Virus record (IMG/VR): IMGVR_UViG_3300045950_000084
Span: 1 to 40,535 of that record
Source of the DNA: a virus
Length of the DNA stretch: 40,535 bases
Direction: 5' to 3' (one strand)
Shown: positions 14,353-21,838 of the stretch, in pieces
Numbering within the stretch: the stretch's first letter is position 1
How the letters are laid out: each line of letters begins with the position of its first letter
Notes under the pieces: generated by a model
Databases searched by the model: none
What the model saw: only the letters and a program-made list of their open reading frames with translations
What the model was told of the DNA's origin: nothing
Program-made: the position numbers and the translations under genes

Positions 14353-14547
14353 CTACAGGGAGAATTCTCCCGCCCGATTCTCGGATGAGCACCCCGAACC
14401 CGCGTTGGCCCGAAGCTCGGCGTGGATGCGTAGGCGATCGGCGATCACCCGCTCGACCTCGCTTGGATCGACCCCCAGGCCCAGGAGATAAGCACGCAGC
14501 TTCCGCTCCCTGGCTTGCGCCAAGGACACCACTTTCCCGTTTGACAT
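14353..14547 (-). CDS. Hypothetical small protein
   Basis: 64 residues, MSNGKVVSLAQARERKLRAY, helical and basic at the N-terminus like small phage regulators, with GAGG upstream. Its 3' end contains the 14-base palindrome GGGAGAATTCTCCC (14358-14371), which mirrors the ribosome binding site sequence used by the following gene. Confidence 0.65.
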   Translation of the reverse strand: MSNGKVVSLAQARERKLRAYLLGLGVDPSEVERVIADRLRIHAELRANAGSGCSSENRAGEFSL

Positions 14548-14557
14548 GCCAACCTCG

Positions 14558-14809
14558 TTATGCTGCGCGAAGCGGTGGCTTGGCGGGCTGGAGTAGGACC
14601 TCCCCTACCGGCTTGCGGAGCTCTACCTGGAGCTCGGTGACCTGTCGAACGCTGTCAAGCTCGTAGCCCGCATACGCCAAGGCTGATTCGACCATCAACT
14701 GAATTTTTGCATCCCAGATTTGGCGGGGCAACTCGCTGATGATGAGGATCTCGTAGCTGCCGCCTTCGCTGTCTGACACGGTGAGCCGTGTTCTCGTCTT
14801 CCCCTGCAT
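14558..14809 (-). CDS. Hypothetical protein
   Basis: 83 residues, MQGKTRTRLTVSDSEGGSYE, beta-rich then helical (IWDAKIQLMVESALAYAGYEL). GGAGG lies nine bases upstream of the ATG. No family recognised. An operator-like palindrome lies 54 bases upstream. Confidence 0.7.
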   Translation of the reverse strand: MQGKTRTRLTVSDSEGGSYEILIISELPRQIWDAKIQLMVESALAYAGYELDSVRQVTELQVELRKPVGEVLLQPAKPPLRAA

Positions 14810-14862
14810 CCTTACCTACCTCCGATGATATAGATCAAGACAAAGGGCCAAGGCTACCGCAA

Positions 14863-14876
14863 TGTCAGTCGTGACT
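14863..14876. promoter_or_regulatory. Operator-like palindrome
   Basis: TGTCAGTCGTGACT, one mismatch to consensus. On the minus strand TTGGCC and TATCAT follow at a short 15-base spacing, a weak promoter candidate for the gene starting at 14809. Confidence 0.5.
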
Positions 14877-14946
14877 GCAACTTCAAGTTCTCCTTGGATA
14901 ACAACCGCTGACGCCGATCACACTTCTTTACAGCCCCGCAGCCGAA

Positions 14947-15081
14947 TTACAACTCCCGGGCCGGGTGCTTCGGGCGCCGACGATAGTCGTTCTTACGGTC
15001 GCGGTGCCGCATCCCGGGCGGGATGGGCGCACGACGCCTTTTCGCGCTCGGGTGGGCTGCCTTGAGCCAAAGGTAGGTCAT
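14947..15081 (-). CDS. Hypothetical basic micro-protein
   Basis: 44 residues from the ATG at 15081 that overlaps the preceding stop as ATGA. Extremely basic (AKRRRAPIPPGMRHRDRKNDY). Supported only by the overlap and composition; it could be chance. Confidence 0.45.
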   Translation of the reverse strand: MTYLWLKAAHPSAKRRRAPIPPGMRHRDRKNDYRRRPKHPAREL

Positions 15082-15263
15082 TCGTGCTTTTCCACCATGT
15101 CGAACACCTGGCGCACGGTTTTGGTCTCGCCCGTGTCCTGGTTGGTGAGGGTCTCTTTGTCCCCGCACGGGCCGCAGAACTCGAACCACTGATCGCCAAG
15201 CACCAGATGGTTCGTCCCGCCCGCGGGCCTTCGCGTGTCGCAGAAGCAGCAGTGGTCAGCCAT
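15078..15263 (-). CDS. Small zinc-binding protein
   Basis: 61 residues from MADHCCFCDTRRPAGG at 15263 behind AACGGGAGA. Two cysteine pairs, CCFC and CGPC (residues 5-8 and 30-33), form a likely zinc ribbon around a short beta segment. Function unknown. Confidence 0.7.
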   Translation of the reverse strand: MADHCCFCDTRRPAGGTNHLVLGDQWFEFCGPCGDKETLTNQDTGETKTVRQVFDMVEKHE

Positions 15264-15296
15264 GTTTCTTCTCCCGTTGAACGCGGGGGCAACCCC

Positions 15297-15326
15297 CCCG
15301 CCCGCATCGTTATGATCGCGGGCGGG
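15297..15326. repeat. Intercistronic hairpin
   Basis: CCCGCCCGC, 12-base loop, GCGGGCGGG: a perfect 9-bp GC stem just upstream of the ribosome binding site of the gene starting at 15263. No U-tract. Confidence 0.55.
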
Positions 15327-15337
15327 ATGTGGACGCG

Positions 15338-15583
15338 CTACCGATCCCTGTGCGGAAGCACTTCGAGACTGATCCCGCGTTGGTTCCAGGTCTCCCCACG
15401 GGCGATGTAGTGCCCGAATGTGGCTCCCCAGCGAACCTTGCAGCCGAGTTCCTCGAGTCGCTTCTTCGTAGACTCGAGGAGCTCCTGAGCCACCTTCCAG
15501 CGTTCGGGGTCGGTGAGCCGGTGTCCCTCGATCTGGTCGATCGGGGGAAGACGGCTCAGATCGAGCGTCGAGGGCGCCGACAC
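15338..15583 (-). CDS. Hypothetical protein
   Basis: 81 residues from a GTG at 15583, just after the stop of the preceding gene, with GGGGA seven bases upstream. Helical middle (WKVAQELLESTKKRLEELG) then GATFGHYIARGETW. No family recognised. Confidence 0.65.
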   Translation of the reverse strand: MSAPSTLDLSRLPPIDQIEGHRLTDPERWKVAQELLESTKKRLEELGCKVRWGATFGHYIARGETWNQRGISLEVLPHRDR

Positions 15584-15585
15584 GA

Positions 15586-15777
15586 CTACTTCCCCGCCGA
15601 CTCGATCGAGACCTGGATCGACTGGGGATACTTCCCGTCGGGGAACGCGCTCTTCCGCAGGTAGATGTTGCCGACCGCGGGGTCCTGGTCACGGGTCATC
15701 AGGTTGCCCTTGTTGTCGACCTGCTCGAAGCGCAGCGCGCCCGGGGTCGTCTTGACCAGCATCATGTTGACTTTCAT
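15586..15777 (-). CDS. Hypothetical small protein
   Basis: 63 residues from MKVNMMLVKTTPGALRFEQV at 15777, with AATGGGAG upstream. The sequence is beta-rich (LRFEQVD, IYLRKSAFPDGKYP) and resembles the small DUF-type beta-barrel proteins common in phages and mobile elements, but I cannot assign a family. Confidence 0.7.
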   Translation of the reverse strand: MKVNMMLVKTTPGALRFEQVDNKGNLMTRDQDPAVGNIYLRKSAFPDGKYPQSIQVSIESAGK

Positions 15778-16142
15778 TCTGGTGCTCCCATTGTAGTTGA
15801 AGGGTTGACTTGCCCGCTCGCGCCCTAGCGCGAACCCGTTACAGTCACCGCGACCGCTCGTAAGCGCGTAATCGCGCGATTGGTGGGAACGGGGGTGCTG
15901 ACGGTGCGCTAGGGTTGAGAACGTCATTGCAAGACCGATGATGAACCCTCAAACCCGGAGCGTGTAGCTTCCCAAACATCAGGATCTCGGCGAACTGATG
16001 CGTATAGGCATCACCTAGGCTGCGGACCCCCACCCCCAAATTCCAAGGCTGGTGCCAAGGCGTTAGGACTAGGGCCAAGGACTACGCCTTGGACTTATAC
16101 GAGTAGACCAGCCAAGTGTTGCGTGCTGATCTAGTGTCGGAT
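15778..16142. other. Non-coding region with repeats
   Basis: No gene supported. It contains a CGGAGCGTGTAGC...CAGGATCT block (15956-15988) shared with 26652-26685, the 23-base repeat at 16026-16048, and several CCAAGG/CCTTGG inverted pairs (16044-16093). These features match the other long gaps of the window. Confidence 0.55.
16026..16048. repeat. 23-bp direct repeat, copy 1
   Basis: Starts ACCCCCACCCCC and ends TTCCAAGG; identical over 23 bases to 16448-16470. On the minus strand it holds GGGGGTGGGGG. Confidence 0.85.
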
Positions 16143-16388
16143 TTACCCAGTCGTCATTGCTTGGAACTTCGCGAACGCTTCGTCGAAGGAGTCGAACTCG
16201 ATCGGCCATACTTCGTCGTCCCACGCTTCGGACCAGACCGAGAAGTAAGACTCGTTGAGCGGGATGCGGAGCTCATGGTTCAGGGTCACGCCCCCCTTAC
16301 GGAACAGTTCGACCGTCATGGACAGACACGCGACCTTGATCTTGATTGGCTTCCCGCTTGCGGTTTGCGGCTGAATCACGATTGGCAT
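16143..16388 (-). CDS. Hypothetical protein
   Basis: 81 residues from MPIVIQPQTASGKPIKIK at 16388 behind AACGGGAGAA. Beta-rich N-terminus, then an acidic/aromatic part (YFSVWSEAWDDEVWP). It stands alone between two long non-coding gaps. No family recognised. Confidence 0.7.
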   Translation of the reverse strand: MPIVIQPQTASGKPIKIKVACLSMTVELFRKGGVTLNHELRIPLNESYFSVWSEAWDDEVWPIEFDSFDEAFAKFQAMTTG

Positions 16389-16447
16389 CGTTTTCTCCCG
16401 TTGGGTGCAGCAAACAAAAATACTCTCACCCGACATGCGGAACGTTA

Positions 16448-16470
16448 ACCCCCACCCCCAAATTCCAAGG
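16448..16470. repeat. 23-bp direct repeat, copy 2
   Basis: Identical to 16026-16048. It lies 60 bases upstream of the gene starting at 16388. Confidence 0.85.
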
Positions 16471-16784
16471 ACCAAGCCTTGGACAATTTCCCCTAGTGCA
16501 GCGCCGCTCCCTATCTCACCTGCCCGTCATGAGCCTGGGACTACGGGGTTGACCCGCCTAGCGGGTTCGTCGGGTCCTAACCGACGCTAGGGACAATCCA
16601 CGAACTCTCCCTTATGGGTGAGCGAGCGCGCTACGCAGCCTGCTTGCCATTCATCTTCTCCCCGGCGGGACATCGCCCGCACAACAACATCATCCCGCCC
16701 GATATACGGATGTGCTCGCCCTTATACATTGGCACACGGCCGCGCTCTTGCTCCTATAGCCAAGGCATGCCAACCAGCCTTACA

Positions 16785-17078
16785 GCCGTAGACCCGGAAT
16801 CTCTGCCAAGGCTAGGCAAATGGCTCTACAGCCGAATATGGAGCTCGAGCCGTAGATGGCAGGTCAGCCGAATATGGCTGGGTAGCCGAATACCCGGGCT
16901 GGGTAGCCAAGGCTAGGTCAGGGCTGAACTAGGCTGGGGTAACCGGGTTCGGGGCAACCTTATATGGCGAATGTGGAGTAGGGAGGGCAGGGGGTGAGAG
17001 GTGCGCGCCAAACAGGTCTTACCCACTCCCACCCAAAGAGTTCCTTAGGTCAAACTCCAACCCCTGTTCAGCCGAATA
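16785..17078. repeat. GCCGAATA-type repeat tract
   Basis: Copies of GCCGAATA at 16831, 16867, 16885 and 17071 and of GCCGTAGA at 16785 and 16849, mixed with GCCAAGGCTAGG copies (16805, 16906). The copy at 16831 is embedded in GCAAATGGCTCTACA, matching the element pair at 26889 and 26949. Confidence 0.65.
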
Positions 17079-17098
17079 GTCTGGGGGGTTAGGGGGTT

Positions 17099-17112
17099 AG
17101 TCAGTCCTGATG
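17099..17112. promoter_or_regulatory. Operator-like palindrome
   Basis: AGTCAGTCCTGATG, one mismatch, just downstream of the gene ending at 17126. No promoter boxes recognised; the next gene is over 600 bases away. Confidence 0.4.
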
Positions 17113-17125
17113 GCTCTCTCCCTGA

Positions 17126-17590
17126 TTACCGTTTCAATCCTTCACAGAACGTGCAGATGTTGGCACACCCGCAATTGGGATAACCCGTTGTTGTGCCTGG
17201 ACTTGGGTTGCCTTTGATGAAGGGGGCGGTTGCCTTGGTTCTGTTGATCCCTACCGTGTCGGTGCTGGGTTGAGAGGTGCGATTTTGTTCCAGCCCTTGT
17301 CTGAGCAGGTTGCCGAGGTTGGTGTAGTTGACGGGCCACCTGTCGTATCGGTTTGTCTCTTCGGGTGAGGCGTTGTTCTGGGTGATTTCGATGGCTTGTT
17401 TGCCGGGTTGAAGTGTTCTGATCTCGGCATCGACGAAGCAGTAGGTGGCTTGTTTGTCGTCGAGGTAGGCTTCTGTGAGCGCGGAAGCCTGCGCCTTGAA
17501 CTCGTCAGGTGCCGAAACGAGGTAAACGTGTTTCTCCAGTTGCCAGGTGCGCTTGTTACGCACGAAAAGGCTGACGAGGTATGTTGGCAT
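17126..17590 (-). CDS. Hypothetical protein with C-terminal Cys cluster
   Basis: 154 residues, MPTYLVSLFVRNKRTWQLEK. An alpha/beta N-terminal domain of about 65 residues (YLVSAPDEFKAQASALTEAY) is followed by a polar linker and a C-terminal NCGCANICTFCEGLKR with four Cys that could bind a metal. Ribosome binding site weak. Its codon third positions are less GC-rich than its neighbours. Confidence 0.65.
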   Translation of the reverse strand: MPTYLVSLFVRNKRTWQLEKHVYLVSAPDEFKAQASALTEAYLDDKQATYCFVDAEIRTLQPGKQAIEITQNNASPEETNRYDRWPVNYTNLGNLLRQGLEQNRTSQPSTDTVGINRTKATAPFIKGNPSPGTTTGYPNCGCANICTFCEGLKR

Positions 17591-17684
17591 GTTCTGAGGG
17601 TTGGTTATGTCGGCGGTTTCGACCTATCGTTTATGTATCGTTTGCCATACGTTTTGGGCGGATTGACCTTATACATCAACGACT

Positions 17685-17714
17685 TGTATAAGGGCCGACC
17701 TTACGGGTAGGCAA
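17685..17714 (-). promoter_or_regulatory. Candidate promoter
   Basis: TTGCCT (17714-17709), 18 bases, TATACA (17690-17685), upstream of the gene starting at 17590. The -10 is one arm of a 9-bp inverted repeat CCTTATACA/TGTATAAGG (17667-17693), whose other arm gives a second TATAAG. Confidence 0.45.
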
Positions 17715-17728
17715 CCTGTCGTTTCGCC

Positions 17729-18076
17729 TTATAGAAGGGTCTTGATTGCCTTTTCGGTGGTCATGCCCTCGCACATCGCGGCGAGAAACAGCAGCATCAG
17801 AATGCGGCACTGGCTGATTGTCCGAATGCCCTTCGGGGCTACCTGGAATGGTGGGATTGTCCATTCGTCGGGGTCGGCGAACGCGACTGCCCAGTAGGGG
17901 TTGTCGGTGCGCTCCATCGCGCTGTAGCCGTAGAGCGTGCGAAGGATCTGAAGGCACGCCAGGTAAGCGTCGCGGTCGGTTGTTACCCTTCGAATTGCGT
18001 GACACGCGCCGAGACCGGGCTCGCGGCGCGTGGCGATCAGAGAGGCGGCTTTCCTAAAAACGCGAGAGGGGGTCAT
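17729..18076 (-). CDS. Member of a three-copy small protein family (copy A)
   Basis: 115 residues starting MTPSRVFRKAASLIATR. Shares with the next gene upstream an N-terminal (T/S)PS-x-VF-x2-AA helix, a central segment ending in an aromatic W, and a C-terminal R-x-LMLLFLAAMCEGM helix followed by a short tail. The family recurs at 34583. No known domain; all-helical appearance. The gene upstream ends 8 bases before. Confidence 0.7.
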   Translation of the reverse strand: MTPSRVFRKAASLIATRREPGLGACHAIRRVTTDRDAYLACLQILRTLYGYSAMERTDNPYWAVAFADPDEWTIPPFQVAPKGIRTISQCRILMLLFLAAMCEGMTTEKAIKTLL

Positions 18077-18084
18077 GACAGGCC

Positions 18085-18456
18085 CTATTCGGGGTAGTAG
18101 GCGTCGATTACATCTTGCGTCGACATGCCGCGGGCGATCTCTGCGAGAAAGCCGAGCATCAGCAGCCGACCCTGACGAATGAGCTTCAGGCGATGGTGTT
18201 CCTGGGCGGGGGTTTCAGCAGTCTCGGGGTAGTCGGCGAAATTCTTTCCCCAAAAGAGACGAAAGCCGGGCGAGGTTTTGCGGGCGTTGATGCCGAAGAG
18301 CCTGTCCATCATGTTCTGACACGAAAGGCGAAGTCGAGTGTCGGTCTCGGGGTTGTTCAACACCGACCAAATGGCCCAACAGCAGCCATTGGGTTTGTTC
18401 ATTGGTTGTCTTTCGAGTATCCGAGCGGCGTTGCGAAAAACTTCGGAGGGGGTCAT
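18085..18456 (-). CDS. Member of a three-copy small protein family (copy B)
   Basis: 123 residues starting MTPSEVFRNAARILER. CCWAIW and FRLFWGKNF match CCSAIN and GIFWFGEPTSF in the copy at 34583, and the end RLLMLGFLAEIARGM matches copy A. AAGGACAGGA precedes the ATG, which overlaps the previous stop as ATGA. Function unknown. Confidence 0.7.
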   Translation of the reverse strand: MTPSEVFRNAARILERQPMNKPNGCCWAIWSVLNNPETDTRLRLSCQNMMDRLFGINARKTSPGFRLFWGKNFADYPETAETPAQEHHRLKLIRQGRLLMLGFLAEIARGMSTQDVIDAYYPE

Positions 18457-18725
18457 CGGGTCCTGTCCTTATAGGAAGAATCAGCTTGTGCGATCTTGCG
18501 GATACCCTCGATCATCGCTTCGCGGTAGAAGCGCCTGCGATCGTCGATCATCCAGGGGTCGAGCGGGTCGATCAGCCCGTTGTCGAAGGCGAGGCGGTCG
18601 AGCTCCTCGATCGCCCGGGCGAGGGTCATGTTGGCGGTTGTCTCGTCGACCAGGCTATCGTCGATCAGCGACCAGCGCAGCTTGGCGTATTCCCGGACGA
18701 GAAGGGTTTGAAGGGGCGGGGTCAT
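18453..18725 (-). CDS. Hypothetical protein
   Basis: 90 residues from MTPPLQTLLVREYAKLRW at 18725, helical, with a DPWMIDDRRRFYREAM segment. Overlaps the next gene by ATGA. No family recognised. Confidence 0.65.
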   Translation of the reverse strand: MTPPLQTLLVREYAKLRWSLIDDSLVDETTANMTLARAIEELDRLAFDNGLIDPLDPWMIDDRRRFYREAMIEGIRKIAQADSSYKDRTR

Positions 18726-18730
18726 ACCCG

Positions 18731-18898
18731 CTATCGTCCCACCCGGTTCTTGGCGCGTGATGCGCGCGCAGTCTCGAACAGTGCCACCGACACTGCCGCG
18801 AGAACGTGATACCACCTGATTTCGCCGAAAAAGACGGTGCACATCAGCAGCGCAACGAGCGCGGCTATCGCCCCGACGAACAGGTGGGTCCAGTTCAT
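18731..18898 (-). CDS. Small membrane protein
   Basis: 55 residues from MNWTHLFVGAIAALVAL at 18898 (AAGGAG upstream, ATGA overlap). Two hydrophobic helices (FVGAIAALVALLMCTVFF and YHVLAAVSVALF) and a basic tail, so a two-pass inner-membrane protein. Function unknown. Confidence 0.7.
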   Translation of the reverse strand: MNWTHLFVGAIAALVALLMCTVFFGEIRWYHVLAAVSVALFETARASRAKNRVGR

Positions 18899-19242
18899 AC
18901 TTCGTTCTCCTTGACCCATCTGCTTTGCTCGAAGTCCTCGTCTCCCACCACATCCACGAGGAACGCCTTGATCTCGCCCGCGTGCTCGGTGTAGGCGGGC
19001 TGGCCCCCGCAGGGGAGACGGTCGAAGTGGCCGATGTTCGTCTCGGGGAAGATGTCCGCGATCGGTAGCTGCTGCGAGACGAGAGAGGCAGCCTCCCTGT
19101 GCGAGTTCGCCTTGACGCCCTCGACCTTGACCCGCACCAGCACGAAAGCATGGACATCGAACATGCCCTTACAGGGCTGCTTGCCTTCGACGCCAACTTT
19201 GGGTGAAGGGGTGGGTGCAGTCTCGGGATTCGTGTTCGGCAT
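18895..19242 (-). CDS. Hypothetical protein
   Basis: 115 residues from MPNTNPETAPTPSPKVG at 19242. A Pro/Thr-rich flexible start, then a beta-rich body (MFDVHAFVLVRVKVEGVKA) and an acidic tail. Possibly related to small phage proteins with repeated beta strands; no family assigned. Confidence 0.65.
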   Translation of the reverse strand: MPNTNPETAPTPSPKVGVEGKQPCKGMFDVHAFVLVRVKVEGVKANSHREAASLVSQQLPIADIFPETNIGHFDRLPCGGQPAYTEHAGEIKAFLVDVVGDEDFEQSRWVKENEV

Positions 19243-19247
19243 CGCGC

Positions 19248-19430
19248 TCACCGCGACTTCAGGAGGGTTCTGAGGGCGGCGCGGGCGTCTTTCCTGATCG
19301 CGTAGAGCGTTTCCCACGCTGCGTCCAGGTCGGTGCGTTCGGCTTGCTTGCTGTCGCGGTCGATTTTGGTGACACGCCCGGCGATACAGGCGATCAGTGC
19401 CACCAGCTTTTCGCGTTCGCGTTGCGTCAT
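19248..19430 (-). CDS. Small helical protein
   Basis: 60 residues, MTQREREKLVALIACIAG, amphipathic helices with heptad-like spacing. Start overlaps the preceding short frame by ATGA. Function unknown. Confidence 0.6.
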   Translation of the reverse strand: MTQREREKLVALIACIAGRVTKIDRDSKQAERTDLDAAWETLYAIRKDARAALRTLLKSR

Positions 19431-19501
19431 TGGGCCATCCCCTTCACGACCTCCTTGTGGATCAGGTCGAGTCGCTCTCTGCGAGCGGCGAGCAGCTTCA
19501 C
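19427..19501 (-). CDS. Possible 24-residue peptide
   Basis: GTG at 19501 with a good GGGGAG four bases upstream, reading VKLLAARRERLDLIHKEV and ending at a TGA that overlaps the next ATG. Small, but the overlap and ribosome binding site suggest a real leader or coupling peptide. Confidence 0.4.
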   Translation of the reverse strand: MKLLAARRERLDLIHKEVVKGMAQ

Positions 19502-19502
19502 T

Positions 19503-19847
19503 TCACTCCCCTTTCGGGTCGTTGGGAACGGGCTGCCAGTGGGTCACGGTGTCCCCGAAATTGGCCCATTGTTTTGTCTCGGCGTCGTATTGATCGACGC
19601 CGATGCCGAAGTCCCTTACGAAGACAAGAACCTGACAGGGCAAGACCGGGAGGGTTTCCTTGACCGAGAGCCAGGGATCGGGAAAGCACAGCGCCCCGCA
19701 CTCGGGACATTCGCGGTCGCTGAAGGCGTCGCCGATGCTCATGTAGCCCACCATTCGTTCCAACGCTTGCAAATCCCGCTCTTCGGTGGCGGATTCGGGT
19801 CCGCACCAGTCGCAGTTTTGGCAATACAGCGTTCGTTCGGTCGTCAT
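19503..19847 (-). CDS. Zinc-ribbon plus DUF551-like protein
   Basis: 114 residues from MTTERTLYCQNCDWCG at 19847. Cys pairs CQNCDWC and CPECGALC suggest a zinc-binding N-terminus. The end (WLSVKETLPVLPCQVLVFV, THWQPVPNDP) has the DUF551 pattern W-x-SV-x-E-x-LP ... VLV ... THW-x-P-x-P, a phage domain of unknown function. Ribosome binding site GGGGGAG. Confidence 0.75.
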   Translation of the reverse strand: MTTERTLYCQNCDWCGPESATEERDLQALERMVGYMSIGDAFSDRECPECGALCFPDPWLSVKETLPVLPCQVLVFVRDFGIGVDQYDAETKQWANFGDTVTHWQPVPNDPKGE

Positions 19848-19887
19848 GGTTGCAAGTCTCCCCCGGGGTGTTTGGCGTGTCAGTGGT

Positions 19888-20085
19888 TCAGTGCTGGAGA
19901 AGCTGAAGGAGTCGCATGTAGCGGGCTGCGCCTCCATGAGCATCGCGCGCGAGAACGGCGCCCAAGTCCCGAGGATCGGGCGCGGGCTTGCCGTTGGTGA
20001 TTGCCTCGTTCAGCTTGAGCACGGTGCCCGGCGGTGCCGCCCACCATTGCCCCTGCCACGCGAAGTATTCGCGAACGAGGTTCAT
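19888..20085 (-). CDS. Hypothetical small protein
   Basis: 65 residues from MNLVREYFAWQGQWWAAPPG at 20085, overlapping the upstream stop as ATGA. Contains three Trp and a helical end. No family recognised. Confidence 0.6.
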   Translation of the reverse strand: MNLVREYFAWQGQWWAAPPGTVLKLNEAITNGKPAPDPRDLGAVLARDAHGGAARYMRLLQLLQH

Positions 20086-20327
20086 GCGGCGAGTGGCAGA
20101 GCTTCCCGCTTCGGTTTGCCGAAGAGAGCGTTGCGGGGGTCCACACGCGAACCGATCTGGTAGTGGCGTGCGGTGACCAGAATCAGACAGCCGTAGACAA
20201 CCTGCACGCGAGGCGTATTCGGAAGACCGCCCCCTGCGGAAAACCCGCGGACCCGCCATACCCCCTTCCCGCTTGCGCGGGCAGGGTTTGCCTGATTCGG
20301 GTGAAAGGTGAGCAGGACGAGGTTCAT
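20082..20327 (-). CDS. Hypothetical protein
   Basis: 81 residues from MNLVLLTFHPNQANPARASG at 20327, overlapping neighbours by ATGA at both ends. Beta-rich N-terminus then basic. No family recognised. Confidence 0.6.
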   Translation of the reverse strand: MNLVLLTFHPNQANPARASGKGVWRVRGFSAGGGLPNTPRVQVVYGCLILVTARHYQIGSRVDPRNALFGKPKREALPLAA

Positions 20328-20662
20328 GCGGCGATCCTCCCGTATTTCACGAGCCGCGCGCGCACGCCGCTTATCGTGCGCTTGTGTGCGGAGGCGAGCT
20401 CCTGAAGACCGCACCCCCGGTCAAACGCGGCGAGAAGCATACGATCCTCGTCCTCGGGCCAGGATTCCCCGACTCTCTCGGGGAGATTGTCCTGCCTGCG
20501 AGCGAACTTCATCGCGCGTTCGAGCGTCTCGCACGCCTGGTAAAGCGCGCGAACGGTCTGCGGACGCTGGATGGGGGAGTCGGGCGGGAAAATTGCCCCG
20601 GTGTCCGGGTCGATCCCGTTGGCAAGCGATCGGACGATCGCATGGGCTTGCGTGTAGTCCAT
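20324..20662 (-). CDS. Helix-turn-helix-like protein
   Basis: 112 residues starting MDYTQAHAIVRSLANGIDPD at 20662 behind AGGAGA. The C-terminus (SWPEDEDRMLLAAFDRGC, then LASAHKRTISGVRARLVKYG) has the Myb/HTH-like layout of small phage DNA-binding proteins: W-x2-ED-x2-LL, then R-x-I-x-G-x-R-x-RL-x-K-x-G. First gene of a three-gene set. Confidence 0.7.
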   Translation of the reverse strand: MDYTQAHAIVRSLANGIDPDTGAIFPPDSPIQRPQTVRALYQACETLERAMKFARRQDNLPERVGESWPEDEDRMLLAAFDRGCGLQELASAHKRTISGVRARLVKYGRIAA

Positions 20663-20673
20663 CTACGTCTCCT

Positions 20674-20712
20674 CTCTAACCGTTGCGCTCGAATCGAACG
20701 CAAGGGTTAGAG
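20674..20712 (-). repeat. Hairpin next to ribosome binding site
   Basis: Minus strand CTCTAACC plus TTGCG pairing (CTCTAACC 20674-20681 with GGTTAGAG 20705-20712; TTGCG with CGCAA), ending directly before AGGAGA of the gene starting at 20662. It may help or hinder ribosome access. Confidence 0.55.
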
Positions 20713-20755
20713 TGCCCACCTATTCGTGGCGGGCACAGTTGGCTTTTGTCGCGGG

Positions 20756-21133
20756 CTAGGTGCCCGCTTCGCCAGGGTCGAGTGGCATACACCCGAGAAC
20801 GGCCATGAGTTCCTCGGTGGGGTGTAGAACGATGAAGCACTTGTGCCCGCGGGCCTTGAGCACGATCACCCGCCCGCCATCGGGCATGTTGTCGCCGGTG
20901 TCCTCGATCTTCACTTCGTCACCGTTCGCGACCACGCTCGCCATGATTTTCTTCATCATGGCGACATCGTGTTCGCTCGCGCCCTCTTTCACGCTCACGG
21001 ACGACGCCGGCACCATCTGGACCTGCGTTTGCGCGACCGCCAGGTTCGTGAACCCGAGCAGCGCCCCGGCCACGATCAGAATGAGGAATTCGGGACTGAT
21101 GATGCGGAACATCTTGTCGAACAGGCGCTTCAT
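20756..21133 (-). CDS. Exported or membrane-anchored small protein
   Basis: 125 residues with a strong TAGGAGG. N-terminal basic run then a hydrophobic segment (FLILIVAGALLGFTNLAVA, about 15-33) with an AQ-type signal peptidase site, so probably exported or anchored. The mature part has acidic EDTGDNMPDG, GHKCFIVLHP and two Cys. Function unknown. It has its own good promoter. Confidence 0.75.
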   Translation of the reverse strand: MKRLFDKMFRIISPEFLILIVAGALLGFTNLAVAQTQVQMVPASSVSVKEGASEHDVAMMKKIMASVVANGDEVKIEDTGDNMPDGGRVIVLKARGHKCFIVLHPTEELMAVLGCMPLDPGEAGT

Positions 21134-21171
21134 GGTGCCCTCCTATGGGCGGTTGTCAGCGTGTAAGTCAC

Positions 21172-21200
21172 CTTATACTGAGGTTTTCGGCCCGCGTCAA
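21172..21200 (-). promoter_or_regulatory. Sigma70 promoter for the exported protein
   Basis: TTGACG (21200-21195), 17 bases, TATAAG (21177-21172); the strongest promoter in the window after the TTGACA sites. It overlaps the end of the radical SAM gene and abuts a perfect operator-like palindrome. Confidence 0.65.
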
Positions 21201-21838
21201 GTCAGGGCTGACTGAGCTTCGACATTTTGTTCGGCGGTGTAGCAGGCGCCATATTCGTGGTTGTCAGGTATCTCGGGGGCGAATACGGTTCCGAACTGTC
21301 GGTGCTCGCATCCGCAGCCAAAGATTCGACCGTCGGGCTTCACGAACAGGTCCTCGCAGCAGCAGCGGCCCTCCTCGGTCCATACCCCGTTCTTGTCCGC
21401 AAACCCGACACGTTGGACTTGGTGAATGGTCCTGATTGAGCGAAGGTCGTTATCCCCGAGAGGGTCCCTTATGAACGCCTTGACGACCTCGGGGGCGATC
21501 TCCTCGTGAAACTCGTCCCGGCTCAAGTCGACCGAAAGGACGCCCCGCTTCGCGAGGTTGGCAAGACGCAGCGCGTGTCCGGTGCGCTTCCCGTTGGTCA
21601 CGAGTCCGACATACTCATCGCCGTTGCCAAGCGCCCACCCGATCATGGCCCAAAACTCGGGATGCACGGTCGGTTCACCCCCGCCGATGAAGATGTGCTC
21701 GCCACGCTTTTTCGCGAGCGCACACGCGACCTTGAAGGTCCGCATGTCCATGTTCATGCCCCGAATATGCTTGGAGCTCGACACGCAGCAGTGCGCGCAT
21801 GCCATGTTGCAGTTCGTGGTGATCTGGAGATACATCAC
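21197..21838 (-). CDS. Radical SAM protein
   Basis: 213 residues. CNMACAHC (C10, C14, C17) is the CxxxCxxC cluster that binds the [4Fe-4S]/SAM centre; GGGEPTVHPEF (52-62) is the typical GGEP-like SAM motif. A Cys-rich end (CCCEDLF, FGCGCEH) suggests auxiliary iron-sulfur clusters or a SPASM-like domain. Substrate unknown: radical SAM proteins of this shape act in peptide or nucleoside modification. Its start overlaps the upstream stop. Confidence 0.85.
   Translation of the reverse strand: MMYLQITTNCNMACAHCCVSSSKHIRGMNMDMRTFKVACALAKKRGEHIFIGGGEPTVHPEFWAMIGWALGNGDEYVGLVTNGKRTGHALRLANLAKRGVLSVDLSRDEFHEEIAPEVVKAFIRDPLGDNDLRSIRTIHQVQRVGFADKNGVWTEEGRCCCEDLFVKPDGRIFGCGCEHRQFGTVFAPEIPDNHEYGACYTAEQNVEAQSALT
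21200..21213. promoter_or_regulatory. Operator-like palindrome
   Basis: AGTCAGGGCTGACT, a perfect AGTCA-N4-TGACT, overlapping the -35 box by one base. It lies inside the last codons of the radical SAM gene. Confidence 0.65.

Larger units (their letters stand above)
16389..17125. other. Long non-coding, repeat-rich gap
   Basis: About 740 bases with no supportable gene. Holds the second 23-base repeat (16448-16470), many CCAAGG/AGCCAAGG pairs, six GCCGAATA or GCCGTAGA copies between 16785 and 17078, and an operator-like palindrome at 17099. Frames here have no ribosome binding sites or overlaps. Confidence 0.6.

Noticed and set aside
15840-16000. Possible tRNA-like sequence (GGGTTCATC) on the minus strand
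   Set aside because: No acceptor stem or anticodon arm could be folded around it; no tRNA found anywhere in the window.
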